Below, piece after piece: positions 19,976-28,814 of a DNA stretch of 64,000 nt. Each line of letters starts with the position of its first letter. The stretch's first letter is position 1. The DNA is from Catenovulum maritimum (lineage in GTDB: Bacteria; Pseudomonadota; Gammaproteobacteria; Enterobacterales; Alteromonadaceae), in contig NZ_KQ130482.1 in the NCBI RefSeq assembly GCF_001050375.1, positions 388,954 to 452,953 of the forward strand. Direction: 5' to 3'. The translations under genes were made by a program, and so were the position numbers. The notes beneath the pieces were generated by a model, which was not told the origin of the DNA, made no database searches, and was given only the letters and a program-made list of their open reading frames with translations.

Positions 19976-20218
19976 CTTTACCTTTAATCTGTTTTATATG
20001 ATTTTTTATATAAGATTTGTTTTTGACAATTCGAGCAAGATCCCTTAAATTTGGAAAGGTCATCTTACCAATTTTTAGTGATGGACTATTTTTTAGTTAA
20101 TACCTGCTCGGAGCTAGAGATGAATACTATATTAAATTTGAGATAAAAAAATTGTGCTAGTATTAACAATCAAAACAACTCATTTTCATTCATATAATAT
20201 AAAAGAAGAGGAAAGTCG

Positions 20219-21886
20219 ATGAAACGTATTCTCACGCTGTCTGTCATTTCGGGTTGCCTGTTAACCAGCTTGGGTTGCAGCCAGCAGTCTGAACCTGTGG
20301 TAGCTAAGCCAGAACAAGGGAAAGTGTTTTCGGTTGAAGCGGCAAAAGACAATTTAACTTTTGCTAAAAACCAATATTTAAAAATGATAGATCATGTTAA
20401 ACATGAAAGGCATCTTGACGAAAAAGAAGGCTGTGAGGTTTCTCCTGATATTATTTGTGTCCCTCGCTCTCAAGAGCGTGATGAGATTCATCTAGAGTTA
20501 CCTGAAAAATGGACTAATGGTTTTTATCCAGGGGTTTTATGGAAACTTTTATCGTCAAAGCAACATATTAGCGATTGGCAACAAACAGATGAGAATACCT
20601 TATATAGTCAGGCAACTTACTATCAAGATACACTTTTTTCTGAAGCAAAACGCGATTCAACCCACGACTTAGGCTTCATATTATATGACTCATTTGGCGA
20701 GGCTTTAAATTATGACGGTTTAGATGCAGAAACTCGCGAACAATACGCGAAAGCCTTAGAGCTCGGTAGAGCAACGTTAGCAACTCGATATAAAGATGAT
20801 GTTGGTTTAATTCGTTCATGGGATTGGATCCCAAGAATGCGGATTTTAACTTTAGAGAACGGTGAGAGACAATCTGATAGATATACCTTGTCTAATCCTT
20901 GGACGTATCCGGTAATCGTCGACAATATGATGAATTTAGAGTATTTATTCTCTAGCGACGTACCTAGATATCATGAAATAGCGTTTAATCATGCTAAACA
21001 CACCAGTATCAATCATTACTTTTACGATACATCAGACACTGAAAAGCAATACCCATTAGCCTATCATGTTTACGATTATGGCGCTGGCAAACCAGGTAAC
21101 TGGCAAGGCGTTGGTAATGTATCAGCATGGGCGCGAGGCCAAGGTTGGTCATTATATGGTTATGTGACTGTGGTAGAAGCAATGGAAAAGGCGAAAATAG
21201 ACCTATCAACTTACCCAGATTTTAAAGCGCATTTAAGTCGTTTATTCACAAGCGTTGAGCACTTATTACAGGATGGTGAAGTGCCTTACTGGGATTTCTT
21301 TGCCGCGCGCGATAACGCTTATGAGTATGCCGAAAACATTTCATCGGACACGGCTGTTTTTCACGGTGTTTTAGGTTTATGTGATAAACAAATCGAAGAA
21401 AATATTAAGCCATATATGGGCTACCGTCCAATGACGCTTAAGGCATCTATGCTATCTGAGGAATCTCTTCAGCGTTTAGAGGGTAAAGTTAACTGGCATG
21501 GTGAAAAAATTATTCAAGGTGATAAATTATTACCATGTGGTACCAAAGCTTATCCTGATACACATGTAAAAGTACCGAGAGATACCTCTGCTGCTGCTAT
21601 TTATGCTGCTGCTTTATATCGCTATGCGACATTCACTAAAGACATAAATGAAAAAGCTAAATTTGCTGCATTAGCGGATAAAATTATGGCTAAGCTAACC
21701 AATGAATATCGAACTGATCGCAAAGGTAAAGGACGAGATTCTAGCTTTGATTTAGGTTTTGTATTATCAGAAGCAACGGGTGATATGGGCAATGGTGGTG
21801 AAATTGATACACCAATAATATATGGTGATTTTTACTTTATCGAAGCAAATATACGTAAAATAGAGTTTGAGAAAAGTAAAAGTTAA
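20219..21886 (+). CDS. GH88 family unsaturated glucuronyl hydrolase, lipoprotein
   Basis: The protein has 555 residues with a lipobox (LLTSLGC). The (alpha/alpha)6 barrel of GH88 is indicated by WTNGFYPGVLWKLL, STHDLGFILYDSFG (first catalytic-type Asp), GNVSAWARGQGWSLYG and ISSDTAVFHGV. These enzymes hydrolyse the delta-4,5-unsaturated uronic acid left at the non-reducing end by polysaccharide lyases. A lipoprotein form suggests periplasmic action on imported oligosaccharides. It converges with a sulfatase gene across a strong terminator, and a PL7-like lyase is encoded at 30485-32083. That fits a sulfated, uronate-containing substrate, which remains an inference. GH105 is less likely. Confidence 0.8.
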   Translation: MKRILTLSVISGCLLTSLGCSQQSEPVVAKPEQGKVFSVEAAKDNLTFAKNQYLKMIDHVKHERHLDEKEGCEVSPDIICVPRSQERDEIHLELPEKWTNGFYPGVLWKLLSSKQHISDWQQTDENTLYSQATYYQDTLFSEAKRDSTHDLGFILYDSFGEALNYDGLDAETREQYAKALELGRATLATRYKDDVGLIRSWDWIPRMRILTLENGERQSDRYTLSNPWTYPVIVDNMMNLEYLFSSDVPRYHEIAFNHAKHTSINHYFYDTSDTEKQYPLAYHVYDYGAGKPGNWQGVGNVSAWARGQGWSLYGYVTVVEAMEKAKIDLSTYPDFKAHLSRLFTSVEHLLQDGEVPYWDFFAARDNAYEYAENISSDTAVFHGVLGLCDKQIEENIKPYMGYRPMTLKASMLSEESLQRLEGKVNWHGEKIIQGDKLLPCGTKAYPDTHVKVPRDTSAAAIYAAALYRYATFTKDINEKAKFAALADKIMAKLTNEYRTDRKGKGRDSSFDLGFVLSEATGDMGNGGEIDTPIIYGDFYFIEANIRKIEFEKSKS

Positions 21887-21905
21887 TACTGCTCAATATT
21901 AAACA

Positions 21906-21940
21906 AAACCCCAAATCGGATCATTCTTGATTTGGGGTTT
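21906..21940. terminator. bidirectional terminator
   Basis: A perfect 12-bp stem has arms AAACCCCAAATC (21906-21917) and GATTTGGGGTTT (21929-21940) with an 11-nt loop. It separates the convergent GH88 and sulfatase genes. Confidence 0.9.
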
Positions 21941-21968
21941 ATTAACATCAGTAGAGCTCGAGTTAAGG

Positions 21969-23441
21969 TTATTTAGCCAAATAACTTTCGCTTTGCTTGA
22001 TGACTTGTCCTAGATAAGCAGATAAACGCTTAACCTCTTTTTGATATTTAGGCTCTGAAACCACATTAGTTGTTTCTTCAGGATCAGCTGCTAAGTCAAA
22101 CAACATATACTCTTTTTTACCTTCAGCAGTTAAATATTCAGTATAAATTAACTGACCGCTTACGACAGTATCACCTTCTTTAAATCGAGAATAAATAAAC
22201 GGCTTGTGGCTTGCCTCTGGATTGGTTAGCAAAGAAGCCATGCTACGGCCAACCATTTGCTGTTTTAATTTTTCATCCGCAGGTATGCCGGATAAATCAA
22301 CTAGAGTTGGGAATATGTCGACTAAGCTGACTAATGCATCTGACTTAAGAGCGGCTTGTGCTTTAGGTGAATCAATAATTAACGGCACATGCAAAGCCTT
22401 ATTCAGCATATTATGCTTACCCCAAAAATTATGCTCGCCTAAGTTGAAACCATGATCACTGGTTAATACCACTATGGTGTTGTCTCTTAAACCAAGTTCG
22501 TCTAACTCAGCTAAAATATCACCCACTTGTTGATCAATAAAGCTGACAGCAGCGTAATAGCCTAACAAAGAGAAACGATGAAATTCATCAGAGTTGTACT
22601 CATGATTTTTGAAGTGGTAGGTGTGTATTTCACCAGAGCCTTTTAGGGATGCGGGTGCATTAATTGGTTTATCTCGTAATGCAGAAGGTTGAAAATTAGT
22701 ATTTTTATACAGATCAAAATATTTTTGAGGTGCATTAAAAGGCAAATGTGGTCGACGGAAACCAGTGGCTAAGAAAAATGGTTTATCAAGTTTAGCTAAT
22801 CGTTTTAAATCACTAATTGTTTTTTCCTTTACTTGGCCATCGTAATAAGCTTCGTCAGGCTCAGAAGCACTTTCATACCATGGTCCTCTATTACCCATAT
22901 TTTGGGTAGACTTAACATATTTTTTGGAATCTTCACTATAGTATGCCAGCCCTTCCACCTTAGGTTCCCAAGCTAATTCAGTCCAGCTTTTTTGATTTGA
23001 ATCTTTTCTACTATGGAAAACTTTACCATTTGAAATGGTATGGTAGCCGGCATTTTTAAAAAATTCGCCCATGGTTGTGGCTTCTGGTACTTCTCGCTCA
23101 GCATTGGCTAAATAATTAACAAACCTTGTTTTATGTGGGTATACACTGGTCATCATGCTTGCTCTTGATGCACCGCAAACAGGGACATTGGCATAAGCAC
23201 GATTAAATAAAACGCCTTCAGATGCAAGTTTGTCTAAGTTCGGCGTAACAGCTCGTTTATCTCCCATCGCACCCATAGCAACACGGTAATCATCTATCAT
23301 GATGAGTAAAACGTTTGGTTGTTTTTCTACGACCGAGCTTACCTCAGATTTTTGTTCGGAAGACGTTTGTTGGCAACCTAAAGCCAGCAAAGCGCAGGTG
23401 ATAGCTGGCAATATTGGTTTTGTGAAAAAGTAATTCTTCAT
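21969..23441 (-). CDS. formylglycine-dependent S1 sulfatase, iduronate-2-sulfatase-like
   Basis: The protein has 490 residues with a lipobox (CALLALGC). It begins with the sulfatase N-motif NVLLIMIDDYR. Next comes the modification motif VCGASRASMMTS, a C-x-A-x-R form in which C89 would be converted to formylglycine by an FGE enzyme. Later motifs are LTSDHGFNLGEHNFWGKHNM and PLIIDSP. The sequence resembles the iduronate-2-sulfatase branch (S1_7-like). It would remove sulfate esters from algal glycan fragments in the periplasm. Its partner for maturation, the formylglycine-generating enzyme, is not in the window. It is convergent with GH88. Confidence 0.85.
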   Translation of the reverse strand: MKNYFFTKPILPAITCALLALGCQQTSSEQKSEVSSVVEKQPNVLLIMIDDYRVAMGAMGDKRAVTPNLDKLASEGVLFNRAYANVPVCGASRASMMTSVYPHKTRFVNYLANAEREVPEATTMGEFFKNAGYHTISNGKVFHSRKDSNQKSWTELAWEPKVEGLAYYSEDSKKYVKSTQNMGNRGPWYESASEPDEAYYDGQVKEKTISDLKRLAKLDKPFFLATGFRRPHLPFNAPQKYFDLYKNTNFQPSALRDKPINAPASLKGSGEIHTYHFKNHEYNSDEFHRFSLLGYYAAVSFIDQQVGDILAELDELGLRDNTIVVLTSDHGFNLGEHNFWGKHNMLNKALHVPLIIDSPKAQAALKSDALVSLVDIFPTLVDLSGIPADEKLKQQMVGRSMASLLTNPEASHKPFIYSRFKEGDTVVSGQLIYTEYLTAEGKKEYMLFDLAADPEETTNVVSEPKYQKEVKRLSAYLGQVIKQSESYLAK

Positions 23442-23602
23442 ATCTTACATTTACTCTAAATGATTTAATTTGATTGAATTTTATCAATAATGAAAAGTTA
23501 AGTAAACGTTAATGAAAAATAGCGATTAGATTTTAATTGCTCAGATCAAACAAGCTAAACTCGGGTAACATCTTACTTCCTTGAGAGCTTTTGTACGGAT
23601 AA

Positions 23603-23700
23603 TTGAGTTGAATTAGCGTACGTAATAACCAGTTACTACAAACGCTAATTCGGTTTGTTTTTAAAAGATACTTCTCAAGAAATAGAAAATAAAAAAATTA
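23603..23700. repeat. dispersed palindromic element, copy A
   Basis: The inverted repeat GAATTAGCGT / ACGCTAATTC (23610-23619 and 23642-23651) encloses an inner GTAAT...GTTAC pair. The same arrangement and much of the sequence recur at 45283-45380. The shared pieces are TTGAATT(A/T)GCGTAC, TAATA(A/G)CCAG and, further on, CTC(A/G)AGAAATA. The element lies between the sulfatase start and the dgoK stop. Nothing else is recognised in 23442-23723. Confidence 0.6.
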
Positions 23701-23723
23701 ATAATTTCATTGTGTTAGATTGT

Positions 23724-24623
23724 TTACTGCCCAGATTTTAGGTTAATAAGTTGAACCATTCCAGCCATGAAACAGTCATCGCCATTAGCGTAATCAGCTG
23801 CAATACCAAGTAAATTACAGGCGAGTAAATAGCGCTGACATAAGCCTTTTCCACCAACTATAGTGATCTGTGATTGAGTTAAACCCTTTAATTCGTAGCC
23901 GATTAACAACCCCGAAATAAACTCTTCGATATGCATGTCCGCAATATTGTCGAAGAGAAGGTGGGTTCGGGCTAAAAAAAGTAAATTGGTCAATTGTCCT
24001 GACTGGCTTTGTTCAACACCTTGGCGAAATACAGCATCGGATGCTTTTTGCTTTGGTAAATTTTTACCCAAAAGTGAATGTTGAGTGATAATTGAAAATA
24101 ATTCACCCGTCATGAAAGTTTTGACCGATTTTATTTTGTCTTGCTCAAACGAGATGTGTTTACTATGAGTACCGGGTAAAATCGCGATGAAATTTGATGC
24201 TAGTTTTAGTTTAGCTAGGCCAAACACTTGAAGTTCTTCGCCGCGCATTACGTCTGCTTGTGTTCTATCTTTCACATGCTTCACACCCGGAAAAATACAA
24301 GCTGCCGCGCCCCAATCGGTGATAAATTGATAACTTAGCTGCTGAATTAATGCTGGCGCAGCTGGTGTTTCGACATAATCTAGGCTAACCCAACCATTGA
24401 GTGAGCCTACCATACCTGCCATATATATAGGTAAATGCTCAAATTCGTTCAACCAATCACTCAAAATGCTGTGTAGAGTCTCAGCAAATTGATTATCTTG
24501 AACGCTTAGCAGGCCTTTGTTTTGCTGGGTCGAGTCAATGAGCGAGTCTTTGTCGTTCATCAAAAAAGCTCTAAAATTGGTCGTGCCCCAATCAATAATT
24601 AAGTAGTTGTTAGTTTTGGTCAT
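23724..24623 (-). CDS. dgoK: 2-dehydro-3-deoxygalactonokinase
   Basis: The protein has 299 residues, the usual DgoK length. Family motifs are DWGTTNFRAFLM (N-terminal phosphate loop), AGMVGS-x(2)-GW, ILPGTHSKH and FMTGELF-x(5)-HSLLG. It phosphorylates 2-keto-3-deoxygalactonate with ATP in the De Ley-Doudoroff galactose route, giving the substrate of KDPGal aldolase. That aldolase is encoded 28 kb away at 52058-52708, together with galactonate dehydratase. The kinase instead sits 102 bp downstream of a GntR regulator gene and may be co-transcribed with it. It could also serve the KDG-type acid released from uronates, which is inference. Confidence 0.85.
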   Translation of the reverse strand: MTKTNNYLIIDWGTTNFRAFLMNDKDSLIDSTQQNKGLLSVQDNQFAETLHSILSDWLNEFEHLPIYMAGMVGSLNGWVSLDYVETPAAPALIQQLSYQFITDWGAAACIFPGVKHVKDRTQADVMRGEELQVFGLAKLKLASNFIAILPGTHSKHISFEQDKIKSVKTFMTGELFSIITQHSLLGKNLPKQKASDAVFRQGVEQSQSGQLTNLLFLARTHLLFDNIADMHIEEFISGLLIGYELKGLTQSQITIVGGKGLCQRYLLACNLLGIAADYANGDDCFMAGMVQLINLKSGQ

Positions 24624-24725
24624 TTTAAACTTGTAGACTCGTTATTAAGGTATATCTGAAACAATGCACACAAGGGTTTAAAATGGAACAAACTAACTGA
24701 CTAACGCATCAGCTAGTCTTCGAAA

Positions 24726-25388
24726 TTAAAAATATCTAGACCAGTAGGTACCACTATTCGAGATATGTTTTCTGAGTATTTCAAGGGAAGCGTCCAAATC
24801 TCTGGCTTGGATAGCGACCATCATTTCTCTATGTTCTTTTAAACTTTTGTCTACACGCGAAGCTTTTATTGGTAAGTTTGCATGCATGATTTGCAATACT
24901 AAACGTTTTTGACACCACAGCTCGATTGCACTTTTATTGTAGTGCTGGCTATACATATGCCAATGAAATTGAGTGTCGAGATTACGGAAAGAGACCTGAT
25001 CATCTTCAGCTACATTTTCCATTTTCTTTAAAATGTCATTTAGTATTTTTATGTCTTCTTTATCGTGCTCCAATACAAACCACTCCATTAAATAGGGATC
25101 AAGTAGTTGTAAAATTTCGAAGACATCACGCATGGTTTTATTTTCAAATTGAGTAACCCGAGCACCACTATTTGGACTAACAGTTACAAAGCCTTCGCCT
25201 TGCAATTGCTTCAAGGCTTCACGTATCGGATTGACACTCACCTCATATCGAGTAGCTAATTTAGTGGTCACTAAACGATCACCCGCTTTAAATACACCAT
25301 TTGAAATGTCGCGAATCACCCGTGCATATAAGGATGTATCGTCTGAAAATAATGGTGACTGTAACTCTTGAGTATGCTCTTTACTCAT
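24726..25388 (-). CDS. GntR-family transcriptional regulator, FCD subfamily
   Basis: The protein has 220 residues. The N-terminal winged helix (LYARVIRDISNGVFKAGDRLV, VSVNPIREALKQLQGEGFV) is typical of GntR. The C-terminal FCD effector domain is all-helical and carries the metal/acid-binding pattern Asp/His (LDTQFHWHMYSQHYN) and a late His (LKEHREMM). FCD regulators commonly sense sugar acids such as gluconate, galactonate or uronates. It lies directly before dgoK on the same strand and diverges from the TonB receptor gene. It is a good candidate regulator for this locus and for the GTTAACAAT sites. Confidence 0.85.
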   Translation of the reverse strand: MSKEHTQELQSPLFSDDTSLYARVIRDISNGVFKAGDRLVTTKLATRYEVSVNPIREALKQLQGEGFVTVSPNSGARVTQFENKTMRDVFEILQLLDPYLMEWFVLEHDKEDIKILNDILKKMENVAEDDQVSFRNLDTQFHWHMYSQHYNKSAIELWCQKRLVLQIMHANLPIKASRVDKSLKEHREMMVAIQARDLDASLEILRKHISNSGTYWSRYF

Positions 25389-25816
25389 AAAACGAACTCT
25401 AAATTTTAGTAATAAGACGAAATGATAGCATATTTAATGAATAAGCTTAACCAGGCTCAAAATTAACTGATTAGACTAAATTCAGGCGTCATACCCTATT
25501 CAATTTAGATAACAAAAATCCTTTAAAATTATTTAGTTGAGATGATTTTGTTGCATTGTCACAATCCCACTAATGACAATATTGAATATGATTATGGGCT
25601 TGATCATCTGTCAAAACTTCAATAAAAGCCGGTAAACTTTAAATTAATTAGAGTGTGAATACAAACTAAAAATGTTGTCATTTGGTTAAAATTGAGTGTT
25701 GATCTAATTTAAATTGTGTGCAATATTTATTTTGGTGAAATATTGTTCATTGTATTTGGTTAACAATATTTCGATTAAAGTAATTAATAACAACAAATTG
25801 CTATCAAGGGATTCAA
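25389..25816. promoter_or_regulatory. divergent regulatory region, gntR / TonB receptor
   Basis: The 428 bp hold no gene. The inverted repeat CAATATTT / AAATATTG lies at 25721-25728 and 25738-25745. A GGTTAACAAT sequence lies at 25758-25767, about 50 bp before the receptor start. The GTTAACAAT word is shared with the upstream regions of the genes at 3472, 34674 and 38924. The region is a likely operator for autoregulation and receptor control. Confidence 0.45.
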
Positions 25817-28672
25817 ATGAAAAAAATAGATCAAGCTTTCAAACCTAGCAAAGTGGCTATGGCGATTGCGTTAGTGACACTCAATTCAGTATCAATTAGT
25901 GCTCAGGCACAAGAAACAGCAGAAGAGACCGAAGTTATTAATGTGGTTGGTATTAGAGGCTCATTGATTAGTTCTTCAAATATTAAAAGAGAATCTAGCG
26001 GTGTGGTCGATGCAATTACTGCAGAGGACATAGGTAAATTTCCGGATACTAACTTAGCAGAATCATTGCAACGCATTACAGGCGTTTCTATTGATCGCTC
26101 TAATAACGAGGGTAATAAAGTTTCTGTACGTGGCTTCGGGCCAACATTTAATATGGTTACGTTAAATGGTCGAGCTATGCCAACTTCATCAACTCTATCA
26201 ACGGATGTCGGGATTAACCGAGCATTTAATTTTCAGCATATTGCCGCTGAAGTTGTATCAGGTGTCGATGTTTATAAAACAGGTAAAGCAAATATAACCA
26301 GTGGTGGAATCGGTGCAACCATCAACTTGAATACAGCTAAGCCTTTAAGTATTGGCGAGCGCAAGTTAACGGCTGGTGCTAAAGCTATTATGGATACGAG
26401 TAATGTGAAAGGTCGAGATATTACGCCTGAATTTTCTGCGTTATACAGTGATGTTTTTTTAGATGGTAAGTTAGGCTTACTTGCAACTTATGCTCACTCG
26501 GAACGAGACAGTCGAAAAGAAGCTGTGGTTAACGATGGTTGGTTATCTGATGATGGTTCTGATTACACTAATATAGATACAAGTGGTATTACAAATCCAA
26601 ATAACCCTAATAAGAATTTTTGGGTGCCACGTAACTTTGCTGTTGAATATGGCGATCACAAGCGAGAGCGTGATAACGCTCAGTTTGTTGCAGAGTTAGC
26701 CCCAACAGAAGGGTTAAAAATTGGTTTAGATTATACTATGTCGCGCTTTGACGAATCGATTAATCGGGTATTAACTGGTTTTTGGTTTGATTCAGATGCG
26801 AACACCACAGGTAAAGCTGATGAAAACGGCACTGTTATTAACCCTAGGCATAATAATCATAGATTAAATTTTACCGCGACGCATCAAGTGGTTGAAACAG
26901 AGAACGATTCACTTGGTTTAAATATTGAGTGGCAGGCGACTGAAAATTTGAAGCTTGAGTTCGATGCGCACGAGTCCACTTCGGAAACCCAACCGGGTGG
27001 TGAGATCAGTGAGTTTACTTCAGTAATTAGTACACCGCCAGATGCTAGATATGTTGATATAGGGCTAGACTTTGGTAATGCAGATGTACCAAGGGTAACA
27101 GCTGTAACAACCAGCACATTTGAAGCGGACAATGCACCTAGTCCTTTACCAGCTAACTATGATCCATTCTCTACTGCACATATTGATGGCGACGTTGTCG
27201 TATTGCGAGGTCATGCGATAAAAAATACCATTAAACAGTGGGAGTTTAGTGGTACTTGGACCAATCCAGGTTATGGTTTGTTGAGTAAAATTAACTTTGG
27301 GATTGGCAATACAGATTACCAGTTTGACACAGCTAAACGGTTCGGTTTTGACTTTTTATACGACGATTTAGATATGGATGCGTTAGGCATTTCTTTTAGT
27401 CCATCAAAAATTGGCAGTAACTTTAGTGGTGGAGACCAATTATTTGCGATGCAATTTAATGTCGATCCTAAAAGAGTAAATGCTGCGGTTACGGCTGGTA
27501 ATTTTGTCACTGAAAATCCGATCACTCAAGATAATATTAATGAAGATACTTTATCAGCCTATATTTCAGCGGATTTAGAAACTGAGATTGGTAAAATGCC
27601 AGTCAGTATTAACCTAGGTGTAAGGTATGAAGATACGGATGTAACTGCATCATCAACTGCAACCTTACCGACTAATTTAGCTTATTTATCCGTCGAAGAA
27701 ATTAGAGAAGTGTTCCCTGAAGGCTCGGGTGCGACCATAGATACCTTAACGGGTGGCTATAAAGAATTTTTGCCTAATTTAGATATCAATCTTGAGTTGG
27801 CCGACGATATTTTTGCCCGCTTTGCTTATAGCAAAACTTTAACCCGAAGTGATGTGACCTCGATAGCACCAGCGACAAATATAACTAACACTAGACCGGG
27901 CGGGCCATTTAACGCAACGCAAGGCGATCCAAATTTGCAGCCTTATAGCTCAACAAACTTAGACTTGTCGTTTGAATGGTATTACGACGAAGGTAGTTAT
28001 GTTTCTATTGGTTATTTTAATAAAGATGTAAAAAACTTTATTGGCACAACCACAGAATTAAGAACAATTAATGATGCCAGTGGTAATCCATTAAGAGATC
28101 CATCAGCTAACCCTAGACCAGGTTGTCCGGATGCTAATGATAACCCTGATTGTTTAGCAAATAGTTCAGATCCTATTATTGATTTTGAAGTAACTATTCC
28201 AAAAAATTTAGAGGATGCCAAAATTGATGGCTTTGAGCTCGCTGCGCAGCACTTATTTGGCGATAGTGGCTTTGGTGGTCAAATTAATTACACTATGGTA
28301 GATGGCAGCGTTGAATATGATATCTACTCATTTGAGCAAACCGTTGCACTAACAGGATTAAGTGACTCGGCTAACTTGGTTGGCTTTTATGACAAAGATG
28401 GATTTCAAGCTCGTATCGCTTACAACTGGAGAGATGATTTCTTACTTAATACGGATCAGTTCCATAGTGCAAATGAACCTCAGTTTACTGAAGCTTATGG
28501 CCAAGTCGATTTTAGTATCAGTTATGAAATTAACGATAATATCTCTTTGACCTTAGATGGCTTAAACATTACTGAAGAAACCACTCGTCGTCATGGACGA
28601 TTTGAAAATCAGTTCTTAGCTGCAGAAAACTTTGGTAGCCGTTATTCATTAGGGGTACGTGCTAAATTTTAA
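25817..28672 (+). CDS. TonB-dependent outer-membrane receptor
   Basis: The protein has 951 residues with a signal peptide ending near ISAQAQE. A plug domain follows (VVDAITAEDIGKFPDTNLAESLQRITGVSIDRS, with RGFGPTFNMVTLNGR). The remainder is a 22-strand-type barrel ending in an aromatic residue (YSLGVRAKF). This is the oligosaccharide-uptake type common in marine and Xanthomonas-like bacteria. It would import a glycan fragment with TonB-ExbBD energy. It is divergent from the GntR gene, and a strong terminator separates it from the halogenase-like gene. The setting suggests a uronate-containing or sulfated oligosaccharide. Confidence 0.9.
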   Translation: MKKIDQAFKPSKVAMAIALVTLNSVSISAQAQETAEETEVINVVGIRGSLISSSNIKRESSGVVDAITAEDIGKFPDTNLAESLQRITGVSIDRSNNEGNKVSVRGFGPTFNMVTLNGRAMPTSSTLSTDVGINRAFNFQHIAAEVVSGVDVYKTGKANITSGGIGATINLNTAKPLSIGERKLTAGAKAIMDTSNVKGRDITPEFSALYSDVFLDGKLGLLATYAHSERDSRKEAVVNDGWLSDDGSDYTNIDTSGITNPNNPNKNFWVPRNFAVEYGDHKRERDNAQFVAELAPTEGLKIGLDYTMSRFDESINRVLTGFWFDSDANTTGKADENGTVINPRHNNHRLNFTATHQVVETENDSLGLNIEWQATENLKLEFDAHESTSETQPGGEISEFTSVISTPPDARYVDIGLDFGNADVPRVTAVTTSTFEADNAPSPLPANYDPFSTAHIDGDVVVLRGHAIKNTIKQWEFSGTWTNPGYGLLSKINFGIGNTDYQFDTAKRFGFDFLYDDLDMDALGISFSPSKIGSNFSGGDQLFAMQFNVDPKRVNAAVTAGNFVTENPITQDNINEDTLSAYISADLETEIGKMPVSINLGVRYEDTDVTASSTATLPTNLAYLSVEEIREVFPEGSGATIDTLTGGYKEFLPNLDINLELADDIFARFAYSKTLTRSDVTSIAPATNITNTRPGGPFNATQGDPNLQPYSSTNLDLSFEWYYDEGSYVSIGYFNKDVKNFIGTTTELRTINDASGNPLRDPSANPRPGCPDANDNPDCLANSSDPIIDFEVTIPKNLEDAKIDGFELAAQHLFGDSGFGGQINYTMVDGSVEYDIYSFEQTVALTGLSDSANLVGFYDKDGFQARIAYNWRDDFLLNTDQFHSANEPQFTEAYGQVDFSISYEINDNISLTLDGLNITEETTRRHGRFENQFLAAENFGSRYSLGVRAKF

Positions 28673-28755
28673 CGGAAAACCAATGTGCATTTCAGCTTTT
28701 AGGATCTGCATATTATGAAGCATCTTGATTTGTTACAACTCACATATCAAGGATT

Positions 28756-28795
28756 AATAGGCTGCTATGTTAAATAGCGGCCTATTATGTTTTTG
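28756..28795 (+). terminator. terminator between TonB receptor and halogenase-like gene
   Basis: The 13-bp stem pairs 28756-28768 with 28774-28786 (one G-T pair, loop GTTAA) and is followed by ATGTTTTT. The next gene starts 20 bp further on and shows no obvious promoter of its own. Partial read-through could set the ratio of the two proteins. Confidence 0.75.
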
Positions 28796-28814
28796 CCATT
28801 TTTAAAGGTGTTAT

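Noticed and set aside
20219-21886. GH105 unsaturated rhamnogalacturonyl hydrolase
   Set aside because: The W-T-N-G-F-(Y/W)-P-G and S-T-H-D-L-G-F motifs follow GH88; GH105 has a different arrangement.
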